NCBI GenBank assembly: GCA_033557465.1
Contig: CM066035.1
Span: 245,414,869-245,478,868, forward strand
Direction of reading: 5' to 3'
DNA: 64,000 bases
Origin: Ichthyophis bannanicus
Taxonomy: Eukaryota; Chordata; Amphibia; Gymnophiona; Ichthyophiidae
Shown here: positions 41,100 through 52,222 of the stretch, in pieces
Numbering within the stretch: the first letter of the stretch is position 1
How the letters are laid out: every line of letters starts with the position of its first letter
Made by a program: the position numbers and the translations under genes
The notes under the pieces: model-generated
Databases searched by the model: none
Seen by the model: the letters and a program-made list of their open reading frames with translations, nothing else
What the model was told of the DNA's origin: nothing

Positions 41100-41879
41100 C
41101 AGAGGGTGGAGAGAGGGCAGAGGGAAGGGGTGAGTGGGCGGGGAGAGGCTCCTTTTACACTAACGTGGGGAACTTAAGAGCTGAAAAGTACCGCAAATGA
41201 AAACCTGTCGTTAGATGCACATTTGCAGGAGAGAGAAACCATTTCAGTGTCAGCAATGTACAGCATAGGCAGGGAGCCCAAGAAAAGTGATAGTAGTGCT
41301 CCATTTGCAGCAACAGCATAGTGCCCAAGTATGAAAGGCCACTATGGCAATGGTCCAGATGGGGCATAGGGGGCTGCAGGCGGGACATGTAGCGGGGGCA
41401 GCTGGGGTACAGGGTGGACTAGGTGGGTGCCTGGGAACATAGAAACGGGAAATCAGCAAGACATCAGCTGACAAAGGCCAAACACAATCCACCTACATCT
41501 ACCTGGTCCACCCGAGCCAACAGTTGCCAGGGCACTGACCTGAGATTCCCCCAGCCAACCCTCCCCCAAGAGAAAGGGACATACTTTTGGTAGACAGTGA
41601 TGGGGGGGGATGTGAGGATGCTCATGTATGCCCTCTGCCCCGGACCCCACTCCCTAGGTGACCACCTACCCACACAGTGGATGGCCTGGGACTGCGCACT
41701 ACCAGCACCAACAGCATATGGTCATGTCAGCATGGCAGAGGGTGTGTGCCCGTGCTGGAGGGGGCAGTGGCACCTGTCTGCAGTGGACCTAGGCCATGCC
41801 CTGTACCAGTAGGTGGTTTGCAGTGCAACATAACAGGTCTGGCTGAAGAAAAGTACAGGTAGCTCCAGGGACTCTAAGG
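41100..41879. other. GC-rich interior without recognised gene
   Basis: GC-rich sequence with overlapping open stretches on both strands and no protein motif. It probably belongs to the TIR-bounded element. Confidence 0.4.
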
Positions 41880-42168
41880 AGTGGAGGAGGAGCCTAGTGG
41901 TTGGGGCAAGGTACATCAGGCCGGAAGGTCGGTGGTTCAAATCCCACTAGAGGACAGCAACCTTGGGCCGGAAGGACTGGGGTTTCTAGTCCCACAGGCG
42001 CTCCTTATGGTCTTGGGCAAGCCACTTAACCCTCCATAGCCCATGTTCCCTGTAAAATAGTTATCTCCAAGTTATAATGCCCTGTTCAATGCAATTTCAG
42101 TTTGTTCAATGTAAACCGCACTGATGCAGAATAGTGCGGTATATAAGAGAATGTAAATAAATAAATAA
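41880..42168 (+). mobile_element. tRNA-derived SINE with L2-like tail
   Basis: Nearly the same as the SINE at 12,092. It has the head GGAGCCTAGTGGTTGG (A-box-like), GGTGGTTCAAATCCC (B-box-like), the core GGTCTTGGGCAAGCCACTT, the block GTAAACCGCACTGATGCAG with GTGCGGTATATAAG, and an AATAAATAAATAA tail. The B box is better preserved here than in the other copy. Confidence 0.85.
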
Positions 42169-42262
42169 TGCATCTGTGGCAACAGTGTGGTGCAGTACAC
42201 CCAGCCAGTGTGTCCAGAAGCAAAGGGTCACAGGTTCAAGTCCCAGCTGTGGTTCCTTCAGA
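42169..42262 (+). repeat. tRNA-like SINE head (degenerate)
   Basis: GTGTGGTGCAGTACACCCAG and CACAGGTTCAAGTCCCAG are spaced like pol III A and B boxes, directly after the previous SINE's tail. No acceptor stem or cloverleaf is convincing, so it is not a tRNA gene. Confidence 0.35.
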
Positions 42263-43239
42263 GCATGTCCCTATATTTTACCCTACTATACAGATACAAC
42301 AGCAGAATGTGCAAAGCCCAAAGCAGGGGTACAAACACCCACTCACACAGGTTCCACAATCCAATGATGCATGGAGAGTCAGGCTGTTGGCCCCAGCATT
42401 GAGCTGCAGTTATCACCAGGGCACTACTACTATCTCCTGCACAGTTTATCAATGTCGGCACTGTGATCAGGACCAGTGTGGTGGGCAAGGTTGCCAACCA
42501 CCCCTATCTTTGCACAATGCTGCCATAGGAGTGTGTGTGTGTATGTCTATCCATTGTTCTGTGGCTGCCCACACCTCACTGGGCCCACAATGTCCCACTG
42601 TTACCAGCGTTAGCCTGAATATGTGCATAATGAGGAGGAAGGTATTGTGGATTTATGCCCGGACAGGGCGGATTGGCCAGGATGCATCTTCACAGGGTGT
42701 GGGGCAATGGCTGTGACACTGTAGTGCCCAACCACCGCCTGCATGGACAGGGTGGCCATAGCATGGCATGCTGGGAGGGCACTCACTCTGACCGAGCAGT
42801 GACCATGACATGTCTAGGTTCCCACATAGCGCCCTACACTATCTGCCCCCAGTGATACTTTTGAGTTCCCAGTGCTGGGGCCCTAATCACTGAGATACCT
42901 GCTTGGTGCACATAGGTCCTCTGTGAGCATGCACTATGGACTGGCTAGTGGACTGTCTGCAGTTAGACTGTGCATGGTTGGAACACCTATAAGGTACTGC
43001 AGGTGCAGTCTGACTGTGCTGTCTGCTGGTGACTGAGATGGTGGTGTGAGGCAGTTGGTGTTTTCCAGCCCTAACCCCAGCATTACTGCTGGTCTGCCAC
43101 TGCCCCAGTCACAGGTATGGCTCTGGCCCACCAACCCTGGAGGGCTGTCTTATACCAGCAGGATGGAGGTTGCTTCACTGGGGCTCAGGCACCTGTTCTT
43201 TACCTATACAAAGGGTGATTGTGGGCCCTCTTGGGTAAG
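42263..43239. other. Unassigned, upstream of CR1-B ORF1
   Basis: GC-moderate sequence with GCCCCAGTC/GGTATGGC-type words. The last 200 or so bases could be CR1-B 5' UTR. I found no second copy in the window to decide. Confidence 0.4.
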
Positions 43240-43262
43240 GCAGTGAGAAGTACATTGATGAG

Positions 43263-44000
43263 ATGCTTCTTGCAGCAACCAAGCTGTCCAGCAGAGGAGA
43301 AGATGGGTGCCAACAGAATGTCGATGGTTGGACACAAGTCACCAGGGCCTGCAAAATCACCAATCCAACTTCTCCAGTCCTTGAATTGAAGAACCATTAT
43401 GCAGCCCTGGAAGTGGAGGAGGTGAAAGCATCCCTGGAAAGGGAAGAACCAGAGCTCAAGTACCCCAAAGTTGCAGAATCAGTGACCACAAGGAAACGAA
43501 GGGTAGTGATGGTTGGAGACTCTCTTCTGAGGGGTACTGAGGCGTCCATCTGCCAACCAGACTTGATGTCCAGAGAGGTATGCTGTCTGCCTGGTGCCAA
43601 AATCCAAGATGTTACGGAGAGTTTGCCGAGACTCATCAAGCCCACTGACTATTACCCAATGTTGCTAACCCATGTTGGAACAAATGATACTGCCAGGTAT
43701 ACCTCGGAACGAATCAAAAGTGACTTCATGGCTCTGGGACAGAGGGTGAAACAGTTAGGTGCACAGGTGGTGTTCTCTTCAATCCTCCCTGTTGAGGGTA
43801 AAGGCCAAGGCAGAGAGGCTCGCATCCTGGAGATGAATGCATGGCGGCATGGATGGTGTCATCGAGAGCGTTTTGGTTTCCTAGACCATGGGATGTTGTT
43901 CCAAGGGTTGCAGAGCAGAGATGACTTTTCTTGGAAAGATGGATGCCAACACGTCTTCGGTAGTAGACTGGCTAATCTACTGAACAGGGCTTTAAACTAG
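43263..44000 (+). CDS. CR1-B ORF1 protein, SGNH/GDSL-esterase domain (245 aa)
   Basis: The open frame continues upstream of this methionine for a few codons (EKYIDE), so the true start may be earlier. Motifs are VVMVGDSLLRGTE (82-94, with the nucleophile serine in GDSL), CLPGAKIQDV (108-117) and THVGTNDTARY (136-146). The last block reads KDGCQHVFG at 225-233. In CR1-A it is RDGLHL, so the expected catalytic His position is Gln here and the His has moved by one residue. The esterase is therefore probably inactive in this copy. No N-terminal zinc-like pair is visible. Confidence 0.8.
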   Translation: MLLAATKLSSRGEDGCQQNVDGWTQVTRACKITNPTSPVLELKNHYAALEVEEVKASLEREEPELKYPKVAESVTTRKRRVVMVGDSLLRGTEASICQPDLMSREVCCLPGAKIQDVTESLPRLIKPTDYYPMLLTHVGTNDTARYTSERIKSDFMALGQRVKQLGAQVVFSSILPVEGKGQGREARILEMNAWRHGWCHRERFGFLDHGMLFQGLQSRDDFSWKDGCQHVFGSRLANLLNRALN

Positions 44001-44005
44001 ATTCG

Positions 44006-46810
44006 TTGGGGATGGGTGAAGAAAGCCCCCAGGTAGTTGAAAGCCCCCAGGAAGGTGATACATTAAATACCTTTATGGAAATGGGTAACAGGGGTAACAT
44101 ATGGAAAGCAGTGTGTATAAATGTCCTTAGCATGGGAAATAAGATCCCTGATGTTGAAGCTTTGGTGGGAGTGGCTGACTTCGATTTAGTGGCAGTTACA
44201 GAAACATGGTTCACAGAAAACCATGATTGGGATGTAACTATACCTGGCTATACTTTATTCAGAAAGGACAGGGTAGGAAGAAGGGGAGGAGGAGTGGCAC
44301 TATATGTAAAAACTACTATTAAAGCTTTGGAATTACAGAGCTTAAAAAGGAGAGAGGAGGCATTGTGGGTTAAACTAGAAAGAGGGAAAGAGAAATCTAT
44401 TTGCATTGGTGTGATATACAGACCTCCCTCACAAGAAGAAGAGATGGACAGAGAGTTAATTGAAGACATACGCAGCACTGCTAGGAAAGGGGAAGTGCTA
44501 CTGATAGGAAATTTCAATATTCCAGATGTTGATTGGCACATTCCTGCTGCAGTATCATCTAGAAGTAAGGAGATCCTGGATTCTCTACAGGGAGAACTAT
44601 TCAGGAAATTGGTAACAGACCCCACACGTGAAGGGGCCATACTGGACTTGGTGCTTACCAATGGTGAAAGTGTTTGATGTTGTAGTGGGAGATCATTTTG
44701 CATCCAGTGATCACCAGATGGTGTGGTTCAATATTAGGACTAGAGCTGTTAGAATCCATTCAAAGGTAAGGATCTTAGACTTTAGTAAGACTAACTTTGC
44801 CAAGATGGGCCAATACCTCAGGGAGTCGTTAGCGGGATGGGAACAGCTGGGGGATGTAGAAAAACAGTGGGCAAAACTGAAAGAGGATATTTTAAGGGCA
44901 ACCAACCTTTTTGTTAAAATGGTAAATAAAAGGTAAAAGGAAAAGGAGACCGCTATGGTTTTCGAAAGAAGTAGCTGAAAAAGTGAAGAAAAAGAGGGAG
45001 GCCTTCATGAAATACAAGAGATCACAGAGAGAGGAAGACAGGCATCTGTATTTGGAAAAACTTAGAGAAGCTAGCAAAGTAGTCAGGAAGGCAAAGATTC
45101 AAAAGGAGGAGGAAATAGCCAATGCAATAAAATGGGGGGATAAGATATTTTTCAGATATATTAGTGAGAAGAGGAAAGGCAAAAAGTGGCATTGTCAGAC
45201 TCAAGGGTGTAGAAGCTGATAAGGATAAAGCGGAATTGCTTAAGAAATATTTCTGTTCTGTGTTCACAGATGAAGAACCAGGAGCAGGACCTCAGAAAAC
45301 ACCCACAAATAGGAACAGAAGTGAGGGACATCTTGAAAAATTTTCAGTAGACTGTGTTCGTGAGAAACTAGCTCAACTTAAAGTAGACAAAGCGATGGGA
45401 CCAGATGGGATACACCCTAGAATACTGAGGGAACTTGGGGACGTTCTAGCAGCTCCACTGACTGACCTTTTCAATGCCTCGGAGTCAGGAGTGGTGCCAA
45501 AGAACTGGAGAGAGGCTCATGTGGTGCCTTTACACAAAAGCGGAAGTAAGGATGTGGTTGAAAACTACAGGCCAGTTAGTTTAACTTTGGTGGTGAGTAA
45601 ATTATTGGAAACACTGCTGAAAGAGAAAATAGTGAGGTTTCTGGAGTCCAGCGGATTACAGGATCCGAGGCAGCATGGATTCACCAGAGGCAGGTCTTGT
45701 CAGACAAATCTGATTGATTTCTTTGACTGGGTGACCAGGGAGTTGGACCGAGGGAGAGCCCTAGATGTGTTGTATTTAGATTTCAGTAAAGCCTTTGACA
45801 CTGTTCCTCACAGGCGACTTATAAACAAACTGAACACTCTAGGGATGGACCCTAAAGTTACTGCTTGGGTTAGAAATTGGTTGGGTGGGAGGCGACAAAG
45901 AGGACAAGTAAATGGAGCTCACTCTGAGGAGAAGGATGTTACCAGTGATGTGCTCCAGGGATCTGTCCTTGGTCCGATTCTTTTTAACATCGTTGTTCGT
46001 GATATAGCGGAAGGGCTGTCGGGTAAGATTTGCCTCTTTGCAGATGATACCAAAATCTGCAATAGAGTAGACACCCAGGAAGGTGTAGATAACATGAGGA
46101 AGGATCTAGCTAAGCTTGAAGAATGGTCTAGAATTTGGCAGCTGGGATTTAATGTTAAAAAATGTAAGGTCATGCATTTGGGCTGCAGCAATCCAAGGGA
46201 GCAATATAGTATAGGGGGTGAGGTACTTTTGTCCACTAAAGAAGAGCGGGACCTAGACGTGGTTGTGTCTGATGATCTTAAAGTAGCTAAACAGGTAGAA
46301 AAGGCGACGGCAAAAGCTAGAAGGATGCTTGGGTGCATACGGAGAAGAATGGCTAGCAGAAAAAAGGAGGTGATAATGCCTCAGTATAAGTCTGTGGTGC
46401 GACCTCATTTGGAGTATAGTGTGCAATTCTGGAGACTGCACCTTCAAAAGGATGTGAACAGGATGGAGTCGGTGCAGAGGGTGGCTACTAAAATGATTAG
46501 TGGTCTTCATTATAAAGCATATGAGGACAGACTGAAGGATCTTAATATGTACACCTTAGAGGAAAAGCGGGATAGAGGTGATATGATTGAGATGTTTAAA
46601 TACCTCCATGGCATAAATGTTCAGGGAGAGAGCCTATTTCAATTGAAAGCAAGTTCTGCTGCGAGGTGACATGGGATGAGGGTGAAGGGAGACAGATTCA
46701 GGAGTGATATGCGGAAATATTTCTTTACGGAAAGAGTAGTGGATCCGTGGAATAGTCTCCCAGTGGAGGTGGTAGAGATGAGGACAGTAACTGAATTTAA
46801 AAAAAGCATG
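44006..46810 (+). pseudogene. CR1-B ORF2 (endonuclease-reverse transcriptase), frameshifts and a nonsense codon
   Basis: Segment 1 (44,006-44,677) is the endonuclease: TETWF, GGGVALYV, LLIGNFNIPDVDW (the usual GDFN is GNFN, losing the catalytic Asp), and LDLVLTNGES. Segment 2 (44,628-44,936) has SSDHQMVWF and the linker. Segment 3 is 44,983-45,219, and segment 4 (45,164-46,669) is the RT. Frame changes lie near 44,665, 44,935 and 45,175. The TGA at 46,667-46,669 replaces a Gly codon seen in the copy at 18.8 kb. Coding similarity continues to about 46,810. Confidence 0.88.
45164..46669 (+). pseudogene. CR1-B ORF2 reverse transcriptase segment (501 codons open)
   Basis: The longest open frame in the window. 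RT blocks are [14 protein letters not shown] (78-91), [16 protein letters not shown] (134-149), RQHGFTRGRSCQTNL (169-183), LYLDFSKAFDTVPH (203-216), SDVLQGSVLGPILF (261-274) and FADDTKIC (292-299). The usual VPQGS is VLQGS, a change in the conserved B motif. The catalytic aspartates are intact. The C-terminal region ends early at a TGA after QLKASSAAR. Confidence 0.9.
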
Positions 46811-46924
46811 GGACAAACAGAGGATCTCTAAAGGTAAAAAGGGGACTGTTGTAGTTGTTGATATGGAAGGACAGACTAGATAGGCCATGTGGTCTTTTCC
46901 TGTCATCATATTTCTATGTTTCTG

Positions 46925-47479
46925 TGTATACAGAGTATACCACTTTGCCCTGTAAAGGCACTGCTACACAAACATCATGCAAGTCTAGAAACCCCTCTGC
47001 CCTGATAACAGGTGCCCATGTCAGCCAGACCCTAAACACGGGCTACACACTAATCTGGGTGGTGTTCTGTGCCAGAGGGCCACATGTGACTGCAGAATAC
47101 AGATGGACACTGAATTACCTTCGGATGCACTGCAAGGAACACCTATCACACACTGGTAGTGATGGGGATGTACAGCAGGACCTCTCTAGCACCACATGTA
47201 CTGCGGACTTAGTGCTGGGCACCCATCCTATCCCTCGGGTGAACACAGAACCTGCACACTGGCATGGTCTGTAGCTACTCTGTGCCAGTATCACGCACTG
47301 TCAGTTCGTCTTTCCAAGCTGAGGTACAGGAGAGGTGCAGACCCCATTTGGTGATCAGCTGTAGACAACTATTCAGCATATGCATTGCATCATGGGTACT
47401 GGTGGGGTTACCCTATCCTGGCACTCAGAACAGAGAGTTTGTGTGGTGACCTGCAGTTCTTCTGTACCCAGCCACTGCT
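46925..47479. other. No recognised feature
   Basis: Mixed sequence with an open stretch at 46,855-47,274 that shows no domain. Probably interior of the TIR-bounded element. Confidence 0.4.
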
Positions 47480-47570
47480 GTGAGATACACCACAGAGGTA
47501 TAGCCTACTGGTTAGTACAATGCCATTCTTGGCAGTGTTCCTGGGTTCAATTCCTCATTGTTCCCTCTTT
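47480..47570 (+). repeat. tRNA-like SINE head (degenerate)
   Basis: GTATAGCCTACTGGTTAGTA and CCTGGGTTCAATTCCTC are placed like pol III A and B boxes. The arms do not form a convincing tRNA, and no SINE core or tail follows. Confidence 0.35.
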
Positions 47571-48144
47571 TCATGCCTGTCCTACTCAAAAGTTTGCATG
47601 CCTATAACAGTCATATTTTTGCAGACCTCTGCTGCCAGCCCATAATACCCTCGCCACAATTGCCAACATTCCTTCGGTCCGTCTATCTGCGTCTGTCAGC
47701 TGTGTAGAGTCCTGTCTGCCTGTGCAGGCTGCCACCCCATGTCCTGCACTGCTACCCTTTCCTGCATTGCACCTCATCGTGCTTGCCTCACCTGTGCCTG
47801 ATCTGCATGATACCACCACTCCTCTGTCCACCCATCATTGTAACTATCCTGCCACCTCCGCCTCCATTGGGGGACACATATTCCCATCATCTGCCATCAA
47901 ATGTCTTTCCAGTACTTTACATTGCTAACACCCTGTGCTGTGGTACAGTTGCCCCCCACCATGTTTGTCAACAGTACTGGCAGCCACATGGGATGCCCGC
48001 AGATATGGCAGGTCCAGCGGCTCCCAACTCTCCCTCCTTCACTCGTCTGTTCATTGCTTTCCTCAGTGCTCTTATCTAGTGTTAGGGCTACATCTGTCTC
48101 TGTGCCTCACAGGTCATGCATATCATCCTGAAGCACCTTGCAGA
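47571..48144. other. No recognised feature
   Basis: C/T-rich DNA with overlapping short open frames in all phases. No motif. Confidence 0.4.
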
Positions 48145-48365
48145 CTTTAGGGCACACTAACCTAGGGCACCGTAACCTTGTTAGGCCACCTTAACCTATG
48201 GTTCCATAGCCCAGGGTGCCTTCTACGGTGCCTTGTCCAGGGGTGCCTAATACGGCACTTAGGCTAAGGAGCCCTATAGGGCACCTTACAGGGCGCCTTA
48301 TGAGGTACCTTACAGGACGCCTTATGAGGTACCTTACAGGGCGCCTTGTAACGCACGTTAGTCGA
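48145..48365. repeat. Tandem array of CCTTA-containing units
   Basis: Units with GGGCACC / GCGCCTTA(TG)AGGTACCTTACAGG recur at 48,150-48,365. The clearest copies are three consecutive units of about 27 bases at 48,284-48,350 (ACCTTACAGGGCGCCTTATG with AGGT between). The unit itself is partly palindromic (GGCGCC, GGTACC). It lies about 135 bases inside the right end of the TIR-bounded interval. Confidence 0.75.
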
Positions 48366-48500
48366 AGGTGCCTTGTACCGTGCGTTAGCCGATACGGCTT
48401 GCTGTAATGATGCACCGCCCACCCCTTTATATGGGCATCTGTACATTTACTGCGGAACCTAATGCGGGTGACATTACCGCAGTTTAGCAAACATACCCCC

Positions 48501-49560
48501 AAGTGTAACTAAGTGGACTATCAAGACCAGTAACTAACTTTGAAACAAAGCTGAAATGAAATGTGATTTCTAAAATCAAATTAATCTCCAAATAACAAAG
48601 CATTACCAGAATTAGGAGAAATAATATTTATTATTTATAGAGAAACATTATTCTTTTGAGCATAATGGCTTGTATTATAAGGTATGGAGGACATTCCAGA
48701 ACACGAAAAAGGGGTTTGTACATGCGGCAGGGATGTTTATGTGCAGAAAACATCCCCAGCTGTATTCTGAAAAACTGCTGTCATGCATGTCTATGGCGCT
48801 AGCCCAGGGGATCTCAGAATGTGCCCAGAAATAGTAGAACAGGGGCGTGGTCATCTGCAGAGAGGTATAAAGCCTATTTAGGAAAGGTACGTGTACGTTT
48901 TCAGTGCTTCCCATAGACATCCACGTTATTCCTGCAGAAACGTGGTATAAAGCCAGGTCTTACAGAAAATTCTGCTCTTCTCTGCAATGCACCCCAGATT
49001 GAAGAATGGTTGTGACAATTATGTTTTGAACTGGTGTGACTGCAGTCTGGAAAAACACAAGATGTAGTTTTAAGGAACAGAAAGTAGAGGTCAGAGAATG
49101 TTGTAAGGTGTAGAAACATTAATAAACACCCTTACAAAAACATTAAGAAAAGCAATCGTGTGTATTATGACTATATTGAAATGTGCTGTTTGTGATACAG
49201 GAGCCGATCTAGGGGACCCTAACAATTCCCATGTTCTGAAAAATGGGACAGCTAATGTAGGGATATTATGAGTATGAGTAGGGAAAGGATTCTTGTTTGG
49301 GTGAGAAACAAAGATCATATTTTTAATCCCATGCTATGATGTTATGTTATAGCTGTTATGTATATGTTCAGGGCATCTTTTTGGCAGAATTATGTTTTTG
49401 TAACTGAAAGTGAGAGAGTGTGTGTGTGGGTGGTTTGAGGGATGCAAAGGAGGATATAGTGTGCTCATCTGCAATCCAGGGAGGACATGAAAACTTGGCC
49501 AGTACCTGCTATGAGACAGACCAGTATCCAGATAGGTGGAAATCAGATACCATAGCCAGA
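48501..49560. other. No recognised feature
   Basis: AT-rich DNA. A short tract at 48,700-48,960 has several near-repeats of CATAGACAT and GGTATAAAGCC but no clear element. No gene. Confidence 0.45.
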
Positions 49561-49566
49561 AGGCTA

Positions 49567-50160
49567 TTACTACTACTATACTGATCATTTGAATAGATGT
49601 ACAAGGCATACGCAGCGCTGCACAAATACATGTAAAAGATGGTCCCTGCTCAGCAGAGCTTACACTCTAGTCAAGACAGACAACACAGCAGCTATGGACA
49701 GGATACACTTAGGGGAAAGGTAAGGAAACACAAGGGAGATTAGGCAGATCAGATCCAAAAGTGGCAATGAAGAGGTGAGTGCTCAGCCTGGACTTGCGAA
49801 GGGCCAGAGAAGAAACCTGACGTACAGACTCAGGTGGTTTGTGCCAGGCATAAGGAGCAGCAAGGTGAAAAGAGCAAAGTCTGGAGTTGGCAGTAGATGA
49901 GAAGGTCACAGATAGAAGCGATTTGCCAGAAGAGCAGAATTCCTGAGGTGGGGTGTAGTGCAAGATAAGAGAGGAAAGGTAGTATGGAGCAGCAGTATGA
50001 GTGTACTTATGGGCCAGAGGCATTAAAGGGCATACATTTGTTGCTCAGCAATTTTATGCATCCTGTGGGAAACTGCAATGTTAGTTTCGGGATTTGTGCA
50101 CTTGGTAAGGGGCCATACTTAGCAGTTTAAAGTTGTAGAGATGACCAAGACAGGGATCAC
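49567..50160 (-). mobile_element. L2/L3-like LINE 3' UTR and tail
   Basis: The left edge CTATTACTACTACTATACTG is the reverse of a (TAG)-type LINE tail, followed by the reversed word TTTGTGCAGCGCTGCG. In the minus sense the sequence reads like the 3' end of a CR1/L2-superfamily ORF2 passing into UTR. No open frame of use remains. The distal part (about 50,005-50,130) recurs inverted at 54,705-54,890. Confidence 0.5.
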
Positions 50161-52218
50161 TGGGGCCATTTTATATTGCCAAGTACCATTTGATGCAAGG
50201 TATGCCTTGACATACATGTTCATTTTTACGTTCTCTTAAACCATATTAGGGTGCACTGGGATTACCTAGCACTTTTCAGGACCTGAGGAGGACTGCTGTA
50301 TGGTTTAGGTTGCAGCAGCAGTCATTTCTCATTGGTATTTATGCCTAGTTTGTATCAGCAAACTACTGTCAATGTGAAGAGCAGCTTAGGAGATGCATGT
50401 TTTACCAAAGAGGCGTGGCATCTGCAGGTACATCCCAGAGACAGGCAGGATCCGAAATGTGCAACCTTTCAGAATACGGTGGGTGTGGGGACATCTAAAA
50501 CGTTTACCTGTGTCCCATAATATTATGGGGACATGTTTCTCCATTATATTGCATGGCCTGTGCCTGCACCCGTATGCAGGCTGCGTGCCAGATGCCTGTA
50601 CAAGCCGACTGCATAGCGCTTTGCCCGTGCCATGCCAAACATGTCTACCTCCCCTATTCTGGACCTGCAGGCACATCTAAATCCACAGATGTGGAATTAG
50701 GCTCAAATGGGGCCCATTTTCAATTTATATATGTCTATGAGCCGGATGTGCATGTTATGGAATTGGGCTCCATGTGCAGTTGACCTCTGATTTTTACATA
50801 TTTTGGAGTCTTCCCTTTTCAAAAAGTGCTTTATATAGCAATCAGAATAGACTCTGCAGCTCAAGCTTTTGAGAAAGACCACTCTTGTCATTACGGCTGT
50901 AAGTAGAGGAAACTGAGGTATCGAGAACTGTCGGCCATACTGTTGGAGTACAGGCTTTCTACAGCAAAGAACAAGTCATTTGCTATGATCTTTGCAAAGC
51001 AGATGTAGTCTGGCATGCAAAGAATGTTTCTAAATTGCCAGCAGCAGACTGAACCTTGTCATCCAATGTCGTTTAATATGGTCTGGATCACACAGTGCTT
51101 CACCAGTAGGTTTTGCCAGCTCAGAGGCAGAAAAATAAGGAACTTATGATCAATGCATCTTCCAGGGAACTAAATTAGATGCTAATTGGATGTTATTTAA
51201 AGCTAATACCATACAAGCACTATTCACACTGCAGTGTATTTGCATATTTAACAAAAAAATTAAAAGCTCACCAATTTTAGGTATTGTCCACATTAAAATT
51301 TCTGCACATCACTTCTAAACTCTTTTCGTGATTCTGTATTATCTCAAGAATGTGGTTTCGCACATAATTTATACTTTCAGATTAGTGGCAAAGATATCTA
51401 AAGTTAGAAAAAATATTTATTTTAAAGGCATATTGTATTTAAGCCTACTGTCACCAAGGGACTAATTCACTAAGCTGTGTTATTTTTATTGTGCATGTTA
51501 AAAAGCGTTCAATATACTAAGTCCCCGTGAGACACAAACATTTAGCCTGCCACATGTACTGAACATGTAAATAGAGAGATAATGAGCCAATTAGATATGA
51601 TCCCTCTATTTAATAAAGCACAATAGCTCACAGGGTGGCCAGTGTGCTAAATTTAGCTGCTGGAGGAACCGGCTCACATCAATACCTTCTTGTACCGTCA
51701 TTGCAGGGTATAGGATGGTTCTTCCCAGTTACAGGCCAGGTCAGGAAGAAGAGCCACATATCTGCATCCTACTAGGTAGCAATCTGGTGCTTCTTTAACA
51801 CACTTTTTATATATTAATGCTTTGACCCACCTGTGCTGAAGCCTTCATCAGTCAATAGGGGGAGGGGTGGTAGCTGGAAGGGTCAAGAGCCCAGGAAAGG
51901 ATGAGAAGAGGAGGAGAAACCGAGGGAGAAGATCAGATATGAAGCAAGGCAGTACCATGCACTTAATCCCAGGGCACTGAGAAGCTTGGGTGCTAATGCA
52001 CTACCACTAACAGCTTCTTTAGACAAGAGTCCTGGGAATGATCCTCCTCTGTTGCCTAGGGTTAACAGAGTTTTGCAGAGCAAATCTTGGACACCCGGGC
52101 AGGGCTGAGCTAGGCTGGGAGGGGGAGGGGGAGGGGCAGGGGTTATCCCTCCTTATGCATCTTTTTCCCATATATTTCAAAATAACCAGTCTAGGGATCA
52201 TTCGGTAATTTCAAAGGT
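50161..52218. other. No recognised gene; a few short inverted words
   Basis: Mostly ordinary AT-rich DNA. CCCATAATATTATGGG at 50,514-50,529 is a perfect 16-base palindrome. On the minus strand near 51,866-51,825 a CTGATGAAGGCTTCAGCAC word resembles a decayed Penelope-type hammerhead block, but the GAAA is missing. No coding signal. Confidence 0.45.
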
Positions 52219-52222
52219 TTAA

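Larger units (their letters stand above)
43240..46920 (+). mobile_element. CR1-B LINE, long copy
   Basis: It contains ORF1 (43,263-44,000), ORF2 (44,006 to about 46,810 in four frames) and a 3' UTR ending TTTCTATGTTTCTGTG at 46,909-46,924. It shares overall organisation with CR1-A but only moderate similarity in protein sequence (for example DFSKAFDTVPH against [11 protein letters not shown]). Its ORF1 and ORF2 are 5 bases apart. It serves as reference for the CR1-B pieces at 2,185-8,345 and 18,594-19,455. Confidence 0.9.
40978..48500. mobile_element. Candidate large TIR-bounded element with nested SINE and CR1-B
   Basis: The left end (40,978: TGGGGTATGCTTACTAAACTG, then CGGTAA) and right end (reverse complement of 48,470-48,500: GGGGGTATGTTTGCTAAACT, then GCGGTAA) match over about 30 bases. 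Weaker matching runs a few bases outward (TACACT). The outside flanks do not form a clear direct duplication. The interior holds a SINE (41,880), tRNA-like SINE heads (42,170 and 47,500), a CR1-B LINE and a tandem repeat near the right end. I see no transposase. It could also be two separate short MITEs whose outer ends happen to face each other. Confidence 0.4.

Noticed and set aside
41250..42720. Several open frames of 60-180 codons as a possible transposase
   Set aside because: I found no DDE/D, zinc-finger or other domain pattern, and the frames overlap a SINE and GC-rich DNA. A profile search of 41,100-43,240 would decide.
48191..48502. Open frame with repeated VRYLIRRP-like peptides
   Set aside because: It is the translation of a 27-base tandem repeat and has no start context or neighbours that suggest a gene.
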